Shown one piece after another: positions 21,775 through 31,908 of a stretch of DNA of 64,000 nt (within the stretch, counting starts at the first letter, position 1; the number at the start of each line of letters is the position of its first letter). The notes beneath the pieces are model-generated. The model was not told the origin of the DNA and did not search any database. It saw only the letters and a program-made list of their open reading frames with translations. Made by a program: the position numbers and the translations under genes. This stretch comes from an uncultured Porphyromonadaceae bacterium (GTDB taxonomy: Bacteria; Bacteroidota; Bacteroidia; Bacteroidales; Muribaculaceae): NCBI GenBank assembly GCA_947427285.1, contig CANEHE010000003.1, positions 1-64,000 on the forward strand, in the 5' to 3' direction.

Positions 21775-22911
21775 ATGAACCAACCATCAGCCACCTACTC
21801 TCAGAAACGAAACACAGCCATCTCCATCTGCAAAGGGATTGCGATAATACTCATGGTGATAGGCCATGCAGAAGCCCCCGGCCTTCTGACATGCATCATC
21901 TATACGTTCCACATGCCTCTGTTCTTCATCACTGCCGGTTACTTTTTTTCGGCAAGGCATGCCGAGAATCCGTGGGATTTCTGCACACGTAGATTCAAGG
22001 GTTTGTATCTCCCCTTTCTGAAATGGAGTCTGTTTTTCTTTCTGATCCATAATCTATGCTTTAATGTAGGACTTCTCAGCGAGACATACGGAAACTGGTC
22101 AGGCGGCGTCACACATCCCTATTCCTGGCATGAAGCCGGGTCAAGACTGATGCAGATGATAACCGGAATGGCCGGCTACGACGAGTTTCATGCCGGTGCC
22201 TTCTGGTTCTTCCGGGGACTATTGGTAGCCTCGATACTATTTCTGATCCTCTACCGCGTGCTCACAGGCACCGGCCGCATCAGTCATACTCAGGCAGTAG
22301 CGTTGATATGTTTAGGAGCACTGGCATTCACAGCATTCCGGATAACAGGCAATTATAAGATACACGTGATTCCAAACGGAGGCATGCGCGAGATCTGGGG
22401 ACTGTTCTTTTTCGGAATAGGCGTCCTGTATCGGAAATTCGAACCGTCCATACGGGAAAACCTCTGGCTGTTTCTTCTCTATTTTATCTTTATATGCATT
22501 GCCGGAAAACTCCATTTCAGCGGGATGAACCATCGTGGCACTCTTCAAGACATCTGGACTCTGCCACTCACTGGTACTGCTGGATTTCTGGCCGTTCACT
22601 ACGTGGCGAAACTTCTCGACAGACATGAAGGCCGTCTGCGCGACATGATGATTTTCATCGGAGACAACACACTCTACATACTGGTGTTCCATATTCTGGC
22701 ATTCAAAGCCGTAAGTATACTGAAAGTATGGCACTACGGACTGGAATGGGGCAAAGTCGGATGCCACATGGTAGTACACGATTTTCAGGGCGACGGATAC
22801 TGGATCCTATATTCCATCGTCGGAACCGCTCTCCCTCTTTTAGGTCTTCTTGCTGTAAGATATGTACGTCGTTCCCGTTCAAGCCGGACAAGGATCGCCC
22901 CTCAGTCCTGA
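21775..22911 (+). CDS. Acyltransferase family 3 membrane protein
   Basis: 378 aa multi-TM; AISICKGIAIILMVIGHAEAPGLLTCIIYTFHMPLFFITAGYF. Confidence 0.9.
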   Translation: MNQPSATYSQKRNTAISICKGIAIILMVIGHAEAPGLLTCIIYTFHMPLFFITAGYFFSARHAENPWDFCTRRFKGLYLPFLKWSLFFFLIHNLCFNVGLLSETYGNWSGGVTHPYSWHEAGSRLMQMITGMAGYDEFHAGAFWFFRGLLVASILFLILYRVLTGTGRISHTQAVALICLGALAFTAFRITGNYKIHVIPNGGMREIWGLFFFGIGVLYRKFEPSIRENLWLFLLYFIFICIAGKLHFSGMNHRGTLQDIWTLPLTGTAGFLAVHYVAKLLDRHEGRLRDMMIFIGDNTLYILVFHILAFKAVSILKVWHYGLEWGKVGCHMVVHDFQGDGYWILYSIVGTALPLLGLLAVRYVRRSRSSRTRIAPQS

Positions 22912-23546
22912 CCGGGATTATACCGCACCTTAGCCGGATCCCATTTCTGTTTCGGTGTCACTTCCGCAGCCGGATATCCGAAAGAGACGATATTAAGTGG
23001 CACCAGATTCTCAGGCAGCCGCATCAGTCCTGACAGCTTGGAAATCCTTTCCGGATTGGGATATACTCCACACCATACCCCTCCGAGTCCGAGGGCATGA
23101 GCGGCAAGGAGCATATTCTCCGTCGCAGCCGAACAGTCGAGTACCCAGTTGCCGACCTCATGAGTGTCATTGTCTCCCCAAAGATCCCTGTTGCCACACA
23201 CCACAACATCAAAAGCCGACTTGCCTACCATCGTGGCATATTCAAAGGAGTCTGAAATGGAATCCTTGAGAGTCTGGTCTGTGATGACGATAAATTCCCA
23301 AGGCTGTCTGTTTCTTGCAGTAGGAGCGGCCATGCCTGCACGGAGGATCTTTTCAATAATAGTGTCTGGAACAGCTTTGTCGAGATAATCACGTACACTC
23401 GCGCGTGTCATGATACATTCAAGAGCAGCTTCCGAGTCAGTTCCATCTGAGGCATTCTCCTTCTCTGAAAGCACATACACAAGCCGGACCGACACTATGA
23501 TCAGAGCGACACTAAGCAAAAGGATCAACCAATGATAAGGTTTCAT
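22902..23546 (-). CDS. Membrane-anchored nitroreductase family protein
   Basis: N-terminal TM (HWLILLLSVALIIVSVRLVYVLS) then RASVRDYLDKAVPDTIIEKILRAGMAAPTARNRQPWEFIVI nitroreductase motif. Confidence 0.9.
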   Translation of the reverse strand: MKPYHWLILLLSVALIIVSVRLVYVLSEKENASDGTDSEAALECIMTRASVRDYLDKAVPDTIIEKILRAGMAAPTARNRQPWEFIVITDQTLKDSISDSFEYATMVGKSAFDVVVCGNRDLWGDNDTHEVGNWVLDCSAATENMLLAAHALGLGGVWCGVYPNPERISKLSGLMRLPENLVPLNIVSFGYPAAEVTPKQKWDPAKVRYNPGQD

Positions 23547-23558
23547 ATCTTTACGAAA

Positions 23559-24653
23559 TTATAATTGTTTAAGAAGAGTACCGGTAGGACACACAAAACG
23601 ACAGAAAGGGCGGTTGATAAAGAGTGAAAGAACAATGAACAGTCCACCGGCAGCCAGCACAATCCACGAAGCACTCTCCACGACAAATCCACTGAAAATC
23701 TCATAATCTATCCATCCGGCACCCCATCCGGCATAGAGCAGAAGCATCAGCACCACCCACAACGCCTGACGAAAACCGTCAAGAAACCGCATCCATTTGC
23801 GTCCTATTCGCATCTTACTGGGAGTCAGACGTCCGGCAAGTTCCTGCAACGATCCGAACGGACATATCCACGCACAGTACCAGTTGCTCTTTCCGAAAAG
23901 AGGGAAGATCAGTCCTACCACAAGGAGAGCCACAGTGATGACGGAAGCAAGAGTAAAAACAGGAGTACTGGAGAAGAATTTCAACATCATCGCGTAGTCG
24001 ATGAAACATCCGGCCCAGAAACCGAGAACACCTACATTCAGTATCTCCTGAACAATACGATATCTCTTGTTGTGCACAAACAGCGGCACGACAGCTCCGC
24101 AAAGAATCACAGTCAGTACAATTGCCAGTTTCCACGCTTTGCCGGGAGCAGTAGCGGTGTCCACACTGTCCGACACATCACTTTCCAAAGCAAGTGCCAC
24201 GCCCGCACGCACATTGCCTATAAACGCATCCGAGGAATATGTCGCTCCACTGACAGCATCCATACGCATCGATGCCGCCTCACGAAGTGTCTTGCCATCC
24301 CATGCCGACACAAGTCCCTCTTCCTCCAGACGGGCAAAAAATCCAGGAGTCTCACTGTTTGGCAGAGGCCGCACCGAATCAATGCGTCCGCCAGTCACAT
24401 ATATCTCCACCGGCACCGGACCGGCATATCCGGTGAAACCCTTTCCTGCATCGGAGGTATTGATGACATACGAATCCCCTTTCCTGACAATACCTGGCGT
24501 TTCTTTCTCAGCTGCGAAAGAATGGCCGAACAGACGGCCCTCGCGCAAGACCGCCAGAGAAGCCATTATGGCGAAAACCGCCACAAAAGCCACTACCTTC
24601 CAAGCAACACCTCTGCCTGCAGACTTTACTGACACTTTCGAATGTGGAATCAT
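23559..24653 (-). CDS. FMN-binding domain / 4Fe-4S NosR-like membrane protein
   Basis: DAVSGATYSS flavinylation-type motif; CAWICPFGSLQE and CRFVCPTGTL CxxxCP motifs; several TMs. Confidence 0.88.
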   Translation of the reverse strand: MIPHSKVSVKSAGRGVAWKVVAFVAVFAIMASLAVLREGRLFGHSFAAEKETPGIVRKGDSYVINTSDAGKGFTGYAGPVPVEIYVTGGRIDSVRPLPNSETPGFFARLEEEGLVSAWDGKTLREAASMRMDAVSGATYSSDAFIGNVRAGVALALESDVSDSVDTATAPGKAWKLAIVLTVILCGAVVPLFVHNKRYRIVQEILNVGVLGFWAGCFIDYAMMLKFFSSTPVFTLASVITVALLVVGLIFPLFGKSNWYCAWICPFGSLQELAGRLTPSKMRIGRKWMRFLDGFRQALWVVLMLLLYAGWGAGWIDYEIFSGFVVESASWIVLAAGGLFIVLSLFINRPFCRFVCPTGTLLKQL

Positions 24654-24805
24654 ATCAATTCAGGGTATATCTTTGTTCAACAAGTTAATCCGCCGGATGC
24701 AAACCCGGTCTAATTCTATAACTCAACGTAATCGGTTTTGTTGCCCTCCGGATTTCGGATAATCTTAAAAAGAGATCTCCGATTGGCAATTTCATACTTT
24801 TTTAT

Positions 24806-24813
24806 TACTTTTG
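24806..24813 (+). promoter_or_regulatory. -7 promoter box TACTTTTG upstream of EamA transporter
   Basis: TAnnTTTG match, 93 nt before the ATG. Confidence 0.45.
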
Positions 24814-24905
24814 CACCATCAAACATAAGAGGCTGTCTGAAAATCAACAGTCGTTTTTTAACAGCCTCCAAATCTTCCGACACGAAGAAAAGAGCTAACT
24901 TAACC

Positions 24906-25862
24906 ATGAACGCATCCAGAAGCCTGCGCAACTCAAAATACGTCAAAGCGATAGCCCACATCGGAGCACTTTTGGCCGCCACCGCATGGGGCACCTCCTT
25001 TTTATGCACAAAAGTACTGATGCTTCCTCCCGACCAGGGGGGCGGGGGATTCACACCCGTAGAAATGTTTGTCTACCGTTTTACCGCCGCATATATTATG
25101 CTTCTGCTGTTATCTTTCAAGAAAATATTCGCCAACAACTGGCGTGATGAACTGAATTTCATAATCTGCGGCATCTGTTCCGGTTCACTTTACTTCATCA
25201 CCGAGAACTTTGCCCTCAACTATACCACCGCAGGCAACGTATCGCTTCTGGCGTCTGTCTCTCCAATATTCACCACAATCCTTGTGGCGATAATCTTCCG
25301 GACAAAAATAAAGATCGGAGAGGCAATCGGCTCGTTAGTGGCTCTGGCAGGTGTATTCTGCATCATATTCAGCCATGGTGAGGGATTCGTGATCAAACCG
25401 AAAGGCGATCTGCTGGCATTGACAGCCTCATTGTCGTGGGCCATATATACTATTGTGGTCAAGAATCTCATCCCGCACTATTCCTCTGTATTCATCACAC
25501 GCAAACTTTTCTTCTACGGGGTGCTGACAGCGTTGCCGATACTCGCATTCCAGACCGAGCCATATCATCTCGGACTGCTTTTCGATCTTGCACAACCGAA
25601 ATTCATGCTCAACTTCCTCTTCCTCGTCTTGATATGCTCATGCGCCGCCTTTATGATCTGGAATCAGGTGATCAATGCGCTTGGACCTGTCACCGCCAAC
25701 AACTATCTTTATCTGCAGCCACTTGTCACCATGATCGCCGCCTTCCTTGTAATCGGAGAGGTAATCTACATGATGGGCTACATCGGTTGTGTGCTGATTA
25801 TCGGAGGTCTGGTGCTCAGCGACAAATGGAAACCCTCTTTCCGGCTTAAACGGAAAGAATAA
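24906..25862 (+). CDS. EamA/DMT family transporter (start at MNASRSLRNSKY)
   Basis: 10-TM EamA duplicate; LLAATAWGTSFLCTKVLM. Confidence 0.9.
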   Translation: MNASRSLRNSKYVKAIAHIGALLAATAWGTSFLCTKVLMLPPDQGGGGFTPVEMFVYRFTAAYIMLLLLSFKKIFANNWRDELNFIICGICSGSLYFITENFALNYTTAGNVSLLASVSPIFTTILVAIIFRTKIKIGEAIGSLVALAGVFCIIFSHGEGFVIKPKGDLLALTASLSWAIYTIVVKNLIPHYSSVFITRKLFFYGVLTALPILAFQTEPYHLGLLFDLAQPKFMLNFLFLVLICSCAAFMIWNQVINALGPVTANNYLYLQPLVTMIAAFLVIGEVIYMMGYIGCVLIIGGLVLSDKWKPSFRLKRKE

Positions 25863-25880
25863 CATCAAAAAAAGAACGAC

Positions 25881-26156
25881 ATGTTACGACTCAACTGCTT
25901 TATAAAGGTCAGCCCCGAAAACCGGGAGAAAGTGATTGAAGAGGCAAAAGCTCTTGTGGAGGCTTCCCGCAAGGAAGAGGGCTGCAAGGCCTACGACCTG
26001 TTTGAAAGTGCCACTATCCCCGAACACCTCATGATCTGCGAGACATGGCGCGATCAGGCCGCTCTTGACGCTCATACCGCATCAGACCATTTCTCCAAAC
26101 ATGTAGGTGCGATGAGATCACTCGCAGAGATGAGTCTCGACAAAATGACACTCTGA
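25881..26156 (+). CDS. Antibiotic biosynthesis monooxygenase (ABM)-fold protein
   Basis: 91 aa; SRKEEGCKAYDLFES...LMICETWRDQAALDAHTASDHF. Confidence 0.9.
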   Translation: MLRLNCFIKVSPENREKVIEEAKALVEASRKEEGCKAYDLFESATIPEHLMICETWRDQAALDAHTASDHFSKHVGAMRSLAEMSLDKMTL

Positions 26157-26191
26157 GCAGACGTCAGATCCACATAGAAAGTCCACTGAAA

Positions 26192-26986
26192 ATGAATTAT
26201 GTGAAACCGCAAGACATACATGCCATCCTTGAGGCGGCCATAGCCATAGCCCGCGGAGCCGGAGAGATACATCTCCGCCATTTTCGGCATGCCGGTCTGC
26301 GGATTGACAACAAATTGAACGACAGCGATGTTGTCACCACAGCCGATCGGGAAGCGGAAGCATTCATAATATCGGAAATCAACCGCCGCTTTCCGGACCA
26401 CTCAGTGCTTTCAGAAGAATCGGGTGCCTCAGGCAATCCCGACAGCGGACTCCGCTGGATTGTGGATCCACTCGACGGCACCACGAATTTCAGTCAGGGA
26501 CTTCCGCTGTTTTGCGTCTCCATCTGCGTGAATGATGGCACTGATGACCTTGTCGGTGTGGTATATAATCCTTATCTCAATGAATTATTCCACGCCGTAA
26601 GAGGCGGAGGGGCATGGCTCAACGGCAAGTCTATCCAATGCTCTGACAAAACCAGACTGCAGACTGCAGTAGTAGCCACAGGATTTCCTGTAGACAAAGG
26701 CACAAACCCCGACAATAACCTGGAAAATGTGGCACGGATCATGCCAGACGTGCGCGGCCTGCGCCGTCTGGGTTCGGCTGCAATGGATCTGGCGTATGTC
26801 GGAGCCGGATTTCTTGATGCATACTGGGAGATGGACCTGCACGAATGGGATGTGGCGGCCGGAAGGCTGATTGCAAAAGAGGCAGGGGCCCGATATACTA
26901 TCTGGCGTGACAATAACGACCGTGGTATATGTGGCCTGGCTGCTTCTCCCGGAATATACCATCTTCTCCTTCAGAGACTGGTATGA
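26192..26986 (+). CDS. Inositol monophosphatase family protein
   Basis: 264 aa; WIVDPLDGTTNF and WDVAAGRLIAKEAGA motifs. Confidence 0.93.
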   Translation: MNYVKPQDIHAILEAAIAIARGAGEIHLRHFRHAGLRIDNKLNDSDVVTTADREAEAFIISEINRRFPDHSVLSEESGASGNPDSGLRWIVDPLDGTTNFSQGLPLFCVSICVNDGTDDLVGVVYNPYLNELFHAVRGGGAWLNGKSIQCSDKTRLQTAVVATGFPVDKGTNPDNNLENVARIMPDVRGLRRLGSAAMDLAYVGAGFLDAYWEMDLHEWDVAAGRLIAKEAGARYTIWRDNNDRGICGLAASPGIYHLLLQRLV

Positions 26987-28629
26987 GCTTATCTACGCCA
27001 ATGACTACACATGGCCGACTACCCTCCTCCGGCTGGCTATCCGACCGTTGCCTTCTTATCCTCATAGCGGTCATAACGGCCTTTTCCATACACGCTGCCA
27101 CATCATCATCATTGCTTCCTCCTAATGGAGAAGCCATGGAGAACCTTCGACTCGCAAATACCGCCTACGAACGTGGTGACAATATCAGCGCGCTACACTA
27201 CTGCCATGAATTCATACGACTGACGGCTGATCTCAAACCCTCGGCACCACTCGATTCGGCCCAAAGCGCATGTTACCATATACTGGGCAACATCCACTTC
27301 CATTATTTCGACTACGGAAAAGCGATCCGACACTACAACACCGCCATACGGTTCTCCCGCAAACTCAACGACAAGGACCGTGAGGCCCGGATAGTGAACA
27401 ACCTTGCCTTATCGGCATGTTATCTGCACGATCATAAACTGGCCGACAAATATTTCGCACAGGCCGACAGCCTGACCATCGACAACAAGGATCTCGACTT
27501 GTTTGTCAAAACAGTCCGGCGTGCGCTGTATCAGAGAATTTTCGGAGACAAAAAGAAATCCATAACCCTCATGAGGGAGGCATATACGACTGCCACATCA
27601 GGAAAAGTCTCACCCCGCTTCCAGCTCACTCCTATTTCAGAACTGTTCCAGATGTATGAACAGGCGGGACAGACGGATTCGGCTCTGATCTGGCTGAAAA
27701 AATACTCCGAACTGTCAAAAGAGTACAATGTGGTCTCCATGATGGCCGATGTGGAACGTGGATATATGTGTATCTACGCACGCATGCCGGATATGAGGGA
27801 GAAAATGCTTGAACATCTCGACCGCTATTTCGCTTACAAAGATTCCCTGCTCGACAACGAGGCTTTCCTCCGGATTTCTGAACAATATGAAGAGAATCTG
27901 AGCAAACGGAACAACGATAAGATAAAGACCCTTCAGATCAAAGTCACTAAACTTGAAGCCATTCTTTTCGGTCTGATTATTTTTGTATGTATTGCAGTCG
28001 GCATATTTCTATGGGTCAGAAACTCCCGTCGACTCCGCAAAGCATACGGAGTGATTTTTGAGAGTAACAAAGAAATGGCACACGCCGCAAGGAGGTATGA
28101 CATGGATAGTATGCCGGCGGACTCAGGAACCATGACATCCATAAGTGCCGACACAGACACGGATGACAGCAATCTGACAGAAACATTCAAGTCTGAAGAA
28201 ACTGAAAACATCGATACGGACAACCTGACAGACGAACAGGATGAAACCGGACACCATGCCCGGAGAGGCCTTTCCGACCAGGCTTCGGAAGAACTTGCCG
28301 ACAAAATAGCAAAAGTAATGGAAACATCCGAAGAATGGCTTGATCCGGATTTCAGCATATCCTCATTGGCATCCCTTGTCGGAGCGAACGCAAAATATGT
28401 GTCAGCATGCATCAATGACCGATATGGTAAAAATTTCAGAACATTCATCAACGAATACCGCATACTGACGGCTCTACGCAGAATGTCTGACATTCCGGCT
28501 TACGGACAGTTCACAATAGGAGCCATTGCCGAAAGCGTGGGGTTCCGCTCCTCCACTAATTTCATCGCGGCATTCAGAAAAGTGACAGGTGTCACTCCCT
28601 CCAGATACCTCAAGTTGGCCCAGAAATAA
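26983..28629 (+). CDS. Membrane-spanning TPR-AraC-type transcriptional regulator
   Basis: Starts at ATG overlapping the previous stop (ATGA); signal/TM, TPR-like repeats, second TM (ILFGLIIFVCIAVGIFLWV), C-terminal AraC HTH (TIGAIAESVGFRSSTNFIAAFRKVTGVTPSRYLK). Confidence 0.88.
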   Translation: MSLSTPMTTHGRLPSSGWLSDRCLLILIAVITAFSIHAATSSSLLPPNGEAMENLRLANTAYERGDNISALHYCHEFIRLTADLKPSAPLDSAQSACYHILGNIHFHYFDYGKAIRHYNTAIRFSRKLNDKDREARIVNNLALSACYLHDHKLADKYFAQADSLTIDNKDLDLFVKTVRRALYQRIFGDKKKSITLMREAYTTATSGKVSPRFQLTPISELFQMYEQAGQTDSALIWLKKYSELSKEYNVVSMMADVERGYMCIYARMPDMREKMLEHLDRYFAYKDSLLDNEAFLRISEQYEENLSKRNNDKIKTLQIKVTKLEAILFGLIIFVCIAVGIFLWVRNSRRLRKAYGVIFESNKEMAHAARRYDMDSMPADSGTMTSISADTDTDDSNLTETFKSEETENIDTDNLTDEQDETGHHARRGLSDQASEELADKIAKVMETSEEWLDPDFSISSLASLVGANAKYVSACINDRYGKNFRTFINEYRILTALRRMSDIPAYGQFTIGAIAESVGFRSSTNFIAAFRKVTGVTPSRYLKLAQK

Positions 28630-28675
28630 TCAAAAGGTCACAAAACCGCTATTTCTCTTTCAAACAGTCTTATAA

Positions 28676-28707
28676 ATATTTTCCGAATTCACGAATTCGG
28701 AAAATAT
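28676..28707. repeat. 32-nt near-continuous palindrome (15-bp arms, 2-nt centre)
   Basis: ATATTTTCCGAATTC ac GAATTCGGAAAATAT. Confidence 0.9.
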
Positions 28708-28810
28708 ATTTACTGATTCCGTCCACAGTATACCGGAATCGGTAAACATTGGCAATACAGATTTCCAAAAGGAATTCCTAACTTTGCCAAGCATTAAGGC
28801 AAATGTGATG

Positions 28811-28848
28811 ACGCCGCCGCGTCCTATCCGTTAAGGCGGCGTGTTTTG
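28811..28848 (+). terminator. Rho-independent terminator candidate
   Basis: ACGCCGCC...GGCGGCGT stem followed by gttttggtta. Confidence 0.5.
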
Positions 28849-28964
28849 GTTATTTAGTTAGTGAATAAGAGTAAAGCGGTAATTGAGTGAGACCGCAAGA
28901 AATTGAGTTTGTGCAGCGATGTCTGCGGACATCGTAAAATCCATCCTTGGTGAAACTTTCACTA

Positions 28965-29000
28965 TTGCGGTCGGAATCTTTCGAAAGATGCCGGCCGCAA
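28965..29000. repeat. 36-nt extended hairpin / inverted repeat
   Basis: TTGCGGTCGGaATCTTTCGAAAGATgCCGGCCGCAA. Confidence 0.85.
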
Positions 29001-29334
29001 ACTGTATTATCAGTAAACGCACGTATGACGGATGATATAGAATACAATATTTTCAAAAGCCGATATTGGCGCAAGTTTTCCACAACATAGATTCCCATCG
29101 TGTAGATAAAATCTGTAATAATATACAGTACAAATATTTACCAGTATAAACAAAGAAAACATCATCATCCAATCACAGTAAAAAGTTTTCCAAAACAAAA
29201 TTTTTTACGATATTTGCAGAGCTTTTAAACGCATTGTAACAACTGAGCACATTCGTGACAATCTGCGCCCGTACAAAATAAAACGTGCCGGATCTCGCGA
29301 CAAGCCAGCATGACAAAATGATAGACTCTCTAAC

Positions 29335-31863
29335 ATGAAACCTGAAAAATTCACCTACGAGCAAGCCTACGATGCCTCTCTTAAATATTTCAAAGGGGAT
29401 GAACTGGCAGCCCGTGTATGGGCAAGCAAATACGCCCTCAAGGATTCCTACGGGAATATATACGAACTTACCCCGGACGACATGCACCACCGCATAGCCC
29501 GCGAGATTGCCCGTATCGAATCGAAATATCCCAACCCGATGAGTGAAGAGGAGGCTTTTTCCCTTCTCAAGGATTTCAGATATATAGTGCCTCAGGGCAG
29601 TCCGATGGCTGGAATCGGCAATGATTTCCAAGTAGGATCGCTCTCCAACTGCTTTGTAATCGGAATCGACGGAAAACCCGATTCCTACGGTGGCATAATC
29701 AAGATTGATGAGGAACAGGTGCAACTCATGAAGCGGCGCGGCGGTGTAGGCCACGATCTCTCACATATACGCCCCAAGGGAAGTCCGGTGAAGAATTCCG
29801 CACTCACCTCCACCGGCCTTGTGCCTTTCATGGAGCGTTACAGCAACTCAACAAGAGAAGTGGCACAGGACGGACGACGCGGAGCACTAATGTTGTCGGT
29901 GAGCATCAAACACCCCGATTCGGAAAAATTCATCGATGCTAAAATGACCGAAGGGAAAGTAACCGGAGCGAATGTATCGGTGCGTATCGACGATGAGTTC
30001 ATGCATGCGGCAGAGGCAGGAGAAAAATATATCCACACATATCCCATAGACTCCCCTACCCCCAGTTATACCCATGAGACCGATGCCAGGACACTCTGGG
30101 AAAAGATTGTGCACAACGCATGGAAAAGTGCGGAGCCGGGAGTGCTTTTCTGGGACACCATCATCCGCGAGTCGGTGCCCGACTGCTACGATGATCTCGG
30201 ATTCCAGACCATATCCACAAATCCATGCGGAGAGATACCGCTGTGTCCTTACGACAGCTGCCGTCTTGTGGCTGTCAACCTCTACAGTTATGTGGAGAAT
30301 CCCTTCACACCCGAAGCGCGGTTCAACTTCGATCTATATCGGGAACACGTAGGGAAAGCCCAGAGGTTCATGGATGACATCATCGACCTTGAAATGGAGA
30401 AAATCGACCGCATCATCGAGAAAATCCAAAAGGATCCGGAAACCGACGAGGTGAAGGAGACTGAGTTGAATCTATGGAAGAAAATACGTTCGAAAACTCT
30501 TCAGGGTCGGCGTACCGGCTGCGGCATCACAGGTGAAGGAGATATGCTGGCGGCACTCGGACTGCGCTATGGCACCAAAGAGGCAACAGATTTCTCCGCT
30601 GAAGTACATAAACAGACAGCTCTGGCCTACTACCGTGCCTCTGTGAATATGGCAAAAGAAAGAGGGGCATTTGAAATCTACGACTGGGAAAGGGAGAAGG
30701 ACAACCCCTTTATAAACCGTCTGCGTGAGGCTGACCCAGAACTTTATGAAGAGATGAAGAAGCATGGACGACGCAACATCGCCTGTCTCACCATAGCCCC
30801 CACCGGCACCACATCGCTGATGACTCAGACAACTTCCGGCATCGAACCGGTGTTCATGCCCGTATACAAGCGTCGCCGCAAAGTCAATCCCAACGATGCC
30901 AACGTTACCATTGATTTCATCGACGAGGTGGGCGACGCCTTTGAGGAATATATCGTATATCATCATAAATTCCTTGAGTGGATGCGGATCAACGGCATAG
31001 AGCCGAAAAAGAACATGAGCACCGAGGAGCTTGACGAACTGGTAAAAAAATCACCCTATTACAAGGCGACCTCAAACGATGTGGACTGGCTTGAGAAAGT
31101 CCGCATGCAGGGAGCCGTGCAGAAATGGGTGGACCATTCCATCAGCGTCACCATCAACCTTCCAAACAATGTCAGCGAAGAGCTTGTGGGAAGCCTATAC
31201 ATGGAGGCATGGAAAAACGGATGTAAGGGCTGTACAGTGTATCGCGACGGCTCGCGCAACAATGTGCTTGAAGCGATAAAGAAACCGGCTCCCAAACTGA
31301 TCGCTCAGACGGAACACCTTGTCAAGCGTCCGATCGAACTGGAGGCCGACGTGGTAAGATTCCAGAACAACAAGGAGAAATGGATAGCATTCGTTGGGCT
31401 GGCCGACGGTAAACCATACGAGATATTCACCGGTCTGGCCGATGATGACGACGGCATTTTCTGTCCCAAAAGCGTGAATCACGGAAAAATCATCAAGGCG
31501 GTAGACGAGACCGGTCGCAAACGCTACGATTTCCAGTTCATCAACAAACGTGGCTACAAAACCACTATCGAGGGACTGAGCGAAAAGTTCAATCCGGAAT
31601 TCTGGAACTATGCCAAACTGATTTCCGGAGTGTTACGCTACGGCATGCCTATAGATCAGGTTTTGAAACTCGTAGGAGGTCTTGAACTCGACTCCACAAG
31701 TATCAATACCTGGAAAAACGGCGTGGAACGTGCTCTGAAGAAATATATTCCCAACGGTACCGAAGCATCGGGACAGAAATGTCCACACTGCGGAAACGAG
31801 ACACTTATCTATCAGGAAGGGTGCCTGATATGTACTTCATGCGGCACATCAAAGTGCGGATGA
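29335..31863 (+). CDS. Adenosylcobalamin-dependent (class II) ribonucleoside-diphosphate reductase
   Basis: 842 aa; GSLSNCFVIG, NPCGEIPLCPYDSC, APTGTTSLMTQTTSGIEPVF; Cys-rich C-terminus CPHCGNE...CTSCGTSKCG. Confidence 0.93.
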   Translation: MKPEKFTYEQAYDASLKYFKGDELAARVWASKYALKDSYGNIYELTPDDMHHRIAREIARIESKYPNPMSEEEAFSLLKDFRYIVPQGSPMAGIGNDFQVGSLSNCFVIGIDGKPDSYGGIIKIDEEQVQLMKRRGGVGHDLSHIRPKGSPVKNSALTSTGLVPFMERYSNSTREVAQDGRRGALMLSVSIKHPDSEKFIDAKMTEGKVTGANVSVRIDDEFMHAAEAGEKYIHTYPIDSPTPSYTHETDARTLWEKIVHNAWKSAEPGVLFWDTIIRESVPDCYDDLGFQTISTNPCGEIPLCPYDSCRLVAVNLYSYVENPFTPEARFNFDLYREHVGKAQRFMDDIIDLEMEKIDRIIEKIQKDPETDEVKETELNLWKKIRSKTLQGRRTGCGITGEGDMLAALGLRYGTKEATDFSAEVHKQTALAYYRASVNMAKERGAFEIYDWEREKDNPFINRLREADPELYEEMKKHGRRNIACLTIAPTGTTSLMTQTTSGIEPVFMPVYKRRRKVNPNDANVTIDFIDEVGDAFEEYIVYHHKFLEWMRINGIEPKKNMSTEELDELVKKSPYYKATSNDVDWLEKVRMQGAVQKWVDHSISVTINLPNNVSEELVGSLYMEAWKNGCKGCTVYRDGSRNNVLEAIKKPAPKLIAQTEHLVKRPIELEADVVRFQNNKEKWIAFVGLADGKPYEIFTGLADDDDGIFCPKSVNHGKIIKAVDETGRKRYDFQFINKRGYKTTIEGLSEKFNPEFWNYAKLISGVLRYGMPIDQVLKLVGGLELDSTSINTWKNGVERALKKYIPNGTEASGQKCPHCGNETLIYQEGCLICTSCGTSKCG

Positions 31864-31908
31864 CCGACAACCCATAGCTCCTAAATAAATTCTACATTTT
31901 CCAGAACA

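Noticed and set aside
25036-25052. G-rich tract (GGGGGGCGGGGG) as a second phase-variable homopolymer
   Set aside because: Interrupted by C and inside the EamA coding sequence, encoding Gly residues (DQGGGGF)
28860-29334. Possible cobalamin riboswitch upstream of the class II ribonucleotide reductase
   Set aside because: Searched for the B12-box (GCCACTG) and related conserved strings; none present
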